Assembly (NCBI GenBank): GCA_045600765.1
Contig: JAZRYM010000018.1
Coordinates: 1-13,792, forward strand
Reading direction: 5' to 3'
Length of the DNA stretch: 13,792 nt
From: RGIG426 sp045600765
GTDB taxonomy: Bacteria; Bacillota; Clostridia; Oscillospirales; Acutalibacteraceae
In this document: one piece after another, positions 13,348 to 13,792 of the stretch
Numbering within the stretch: the first letter of the stretch is position 1
How the letters are laid out: each line of letters starts with the position of its first letter
Position numbers and translations under genes: made by a program
Notes under the pieces: model-generated
Told to the model about the DNA's origin: nothing
The model's database searches: none
Seen by the model: only the letters and a program-made list of their open reading frames with translations

Positions 13348-13792
13348 ATGAATGAACGGTTTTTGGAAAACATCCCCGCGTCGACACCTCTTTGCGCGGC
13401 GCAGGAGGGCGTGTATTTGGAGTGCGTGAACGACCCCGAATCGGTGCGGTATAACCTGCCGTTTCGGTTTGTGTTCCCGAAAGGCACAGACGAAGCGCGC
13501 CTTTGTGCCGCGGTCAAAACGGTGTTGTGTGCGCATCCGGTGCTGTTTTGCACCTTCGATACGCCGAACGGCGTGCCGTCGATGATTTTCTCCGGCGTAA
13601 AAGAGCCGGAACTTCCCGTGAAAGAAGCGGGGGATTTGCATACGTTTGTGTGCCCGTTTGACCTTGAAAACGGGCCGTTGTTTCATGCGGAAATTTGGCG
13701 CGAGGGCGAGGAATTGTCGCTGGCGATGGAGGTACACCACTTGGTGTTTGACGGCACGTCGTCCGGCGTGCTTTCCCGCGAGATTGCCGCCG
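13348..13792 (+). CDS. NRPS condensation domain, 5' part of a gene running off the window
   Basis: 148 codons are open to the window edge, so the full size is unknown. The translation opens with PLCAAQEGVYLE (14-25), the first core motif of NRPS condensation domains. It continues with PFDLENGPLF (103-112), a common core stretch, and HHLVFDG (130-136), the HHxxxDG active-site motif with general-base H131. These domains join an acyl or aminoacyl donor to an acceptor on carrier domains. A condensation domain at the very N-terminus suggests either a lipo-initiating module or a subunit that receives a chain from another protein. AGGAG (13334-13338) is 9 bases before the ATG. There is no signal peptide. 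What follows (adenylation, carrier or reductase/thioesterase domains) cannot be seen. Confidence 0.87.
   Translation, partial: MNERFLENIPASTPLCAAQEGVYLECVNDPESVRYNLPFRFVFPKGTDEARLCAAVKTVLCAHPVLFCTFDTPNGVPSMIFSGVKEPELPVKEAGDLHTFVCPFDLENGPLFHAEIWREGEELSLAMEVHHLVFDGTSSGVLSREIAA

Noticed and set aside
13198..13740. A 180-codon minus-strand open frame at the right end
   Set aside because: The plus strand here encodes recognisable NRPS condensation motifs with a proper ribosome binding site; the minus frame has neither.

Overview
The window comes from a low-complexity-intergenic, moderately GC-rich Firmicute, most likely a gut-type Clostridia member (Oscillospirales-like). This placement is inference. 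It rests on near-consensus TTGACA-N17-TATAAT promoters, strong AAGGAGG ribosome binding sites, a BceRSAB module, a class B sortase, an RsbU/SpoIIE-type phosphatase, an XRE regulator fused to a desulfoferrodoxin module, and heptamer repeats between genes. No ribosomal or other marker gene is present to name a genus.

Layout. At 175-759 (minus) is an XRE helix-turn-helix protein fused to a complete two-iron desulfoferrodoxin-like module. A tRNA-Pro(UGG) follows at 896-971 with its own promoter and terminator. Next is a repeat-rich gap holding two facing arrays of four heptamers. At 1295-2776 (plus) is a membrane-anchored PP2C phosphatase. A tRNA operon Met(CAU)-Glu(UUC)-Val(CAC) lies on the minus strand at 2910-3146, driven by a consensus promoter, with a decayed tRNA 3'-end copy beyond its terminator. 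Two minus-strand cell-envelope genes follow: a secreted PBP5/DacA-like protein (4140-5543) and, 50 bases downstream of it, a class B sortase (3253-4089). Then comes gdhA, an NADP-type glutamate dehydrogenase (5721-7070), with its own promoter and terminator.

The right half holds a complete BceR-BceS-BceA-BceB antimicrobial-peptide sensing and detoxification module on the minus strand (7211-11769). BceR-BceS share a consensus promoter. BceA-BceB overlap by ATGA and have a separate -10 element with a perfect palindrome upstream that resembles BceR-type operators. Divergently on the plus strand is a stand-alone condensation/CAT-fold acyltransferase (11938-13194), then the first 148 codons of a protein opening with an NRPS condensation domain (13348 to beyond the window end). 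The promoters of these two plus-strand genes match at 23 of 31 positions.

Main points of interest: (1) the left edge of an apparent NRPS locus, flanked by a stand-alone condensation-like acyltransferase and a Bce module that could provide self-protection; (2) a DacA-like protein that has lost both the SxxK and SxN catalytic motifs, paired with a sortase; (3) an XRE-desulfoferrodoxin fusion with all nine iron ligands but without the catalytic Glu-Lys pair, suggesting a sensor rather than an enzyme; (4) facing heptamer repeat arrays with a second heptamer family at another gene end.
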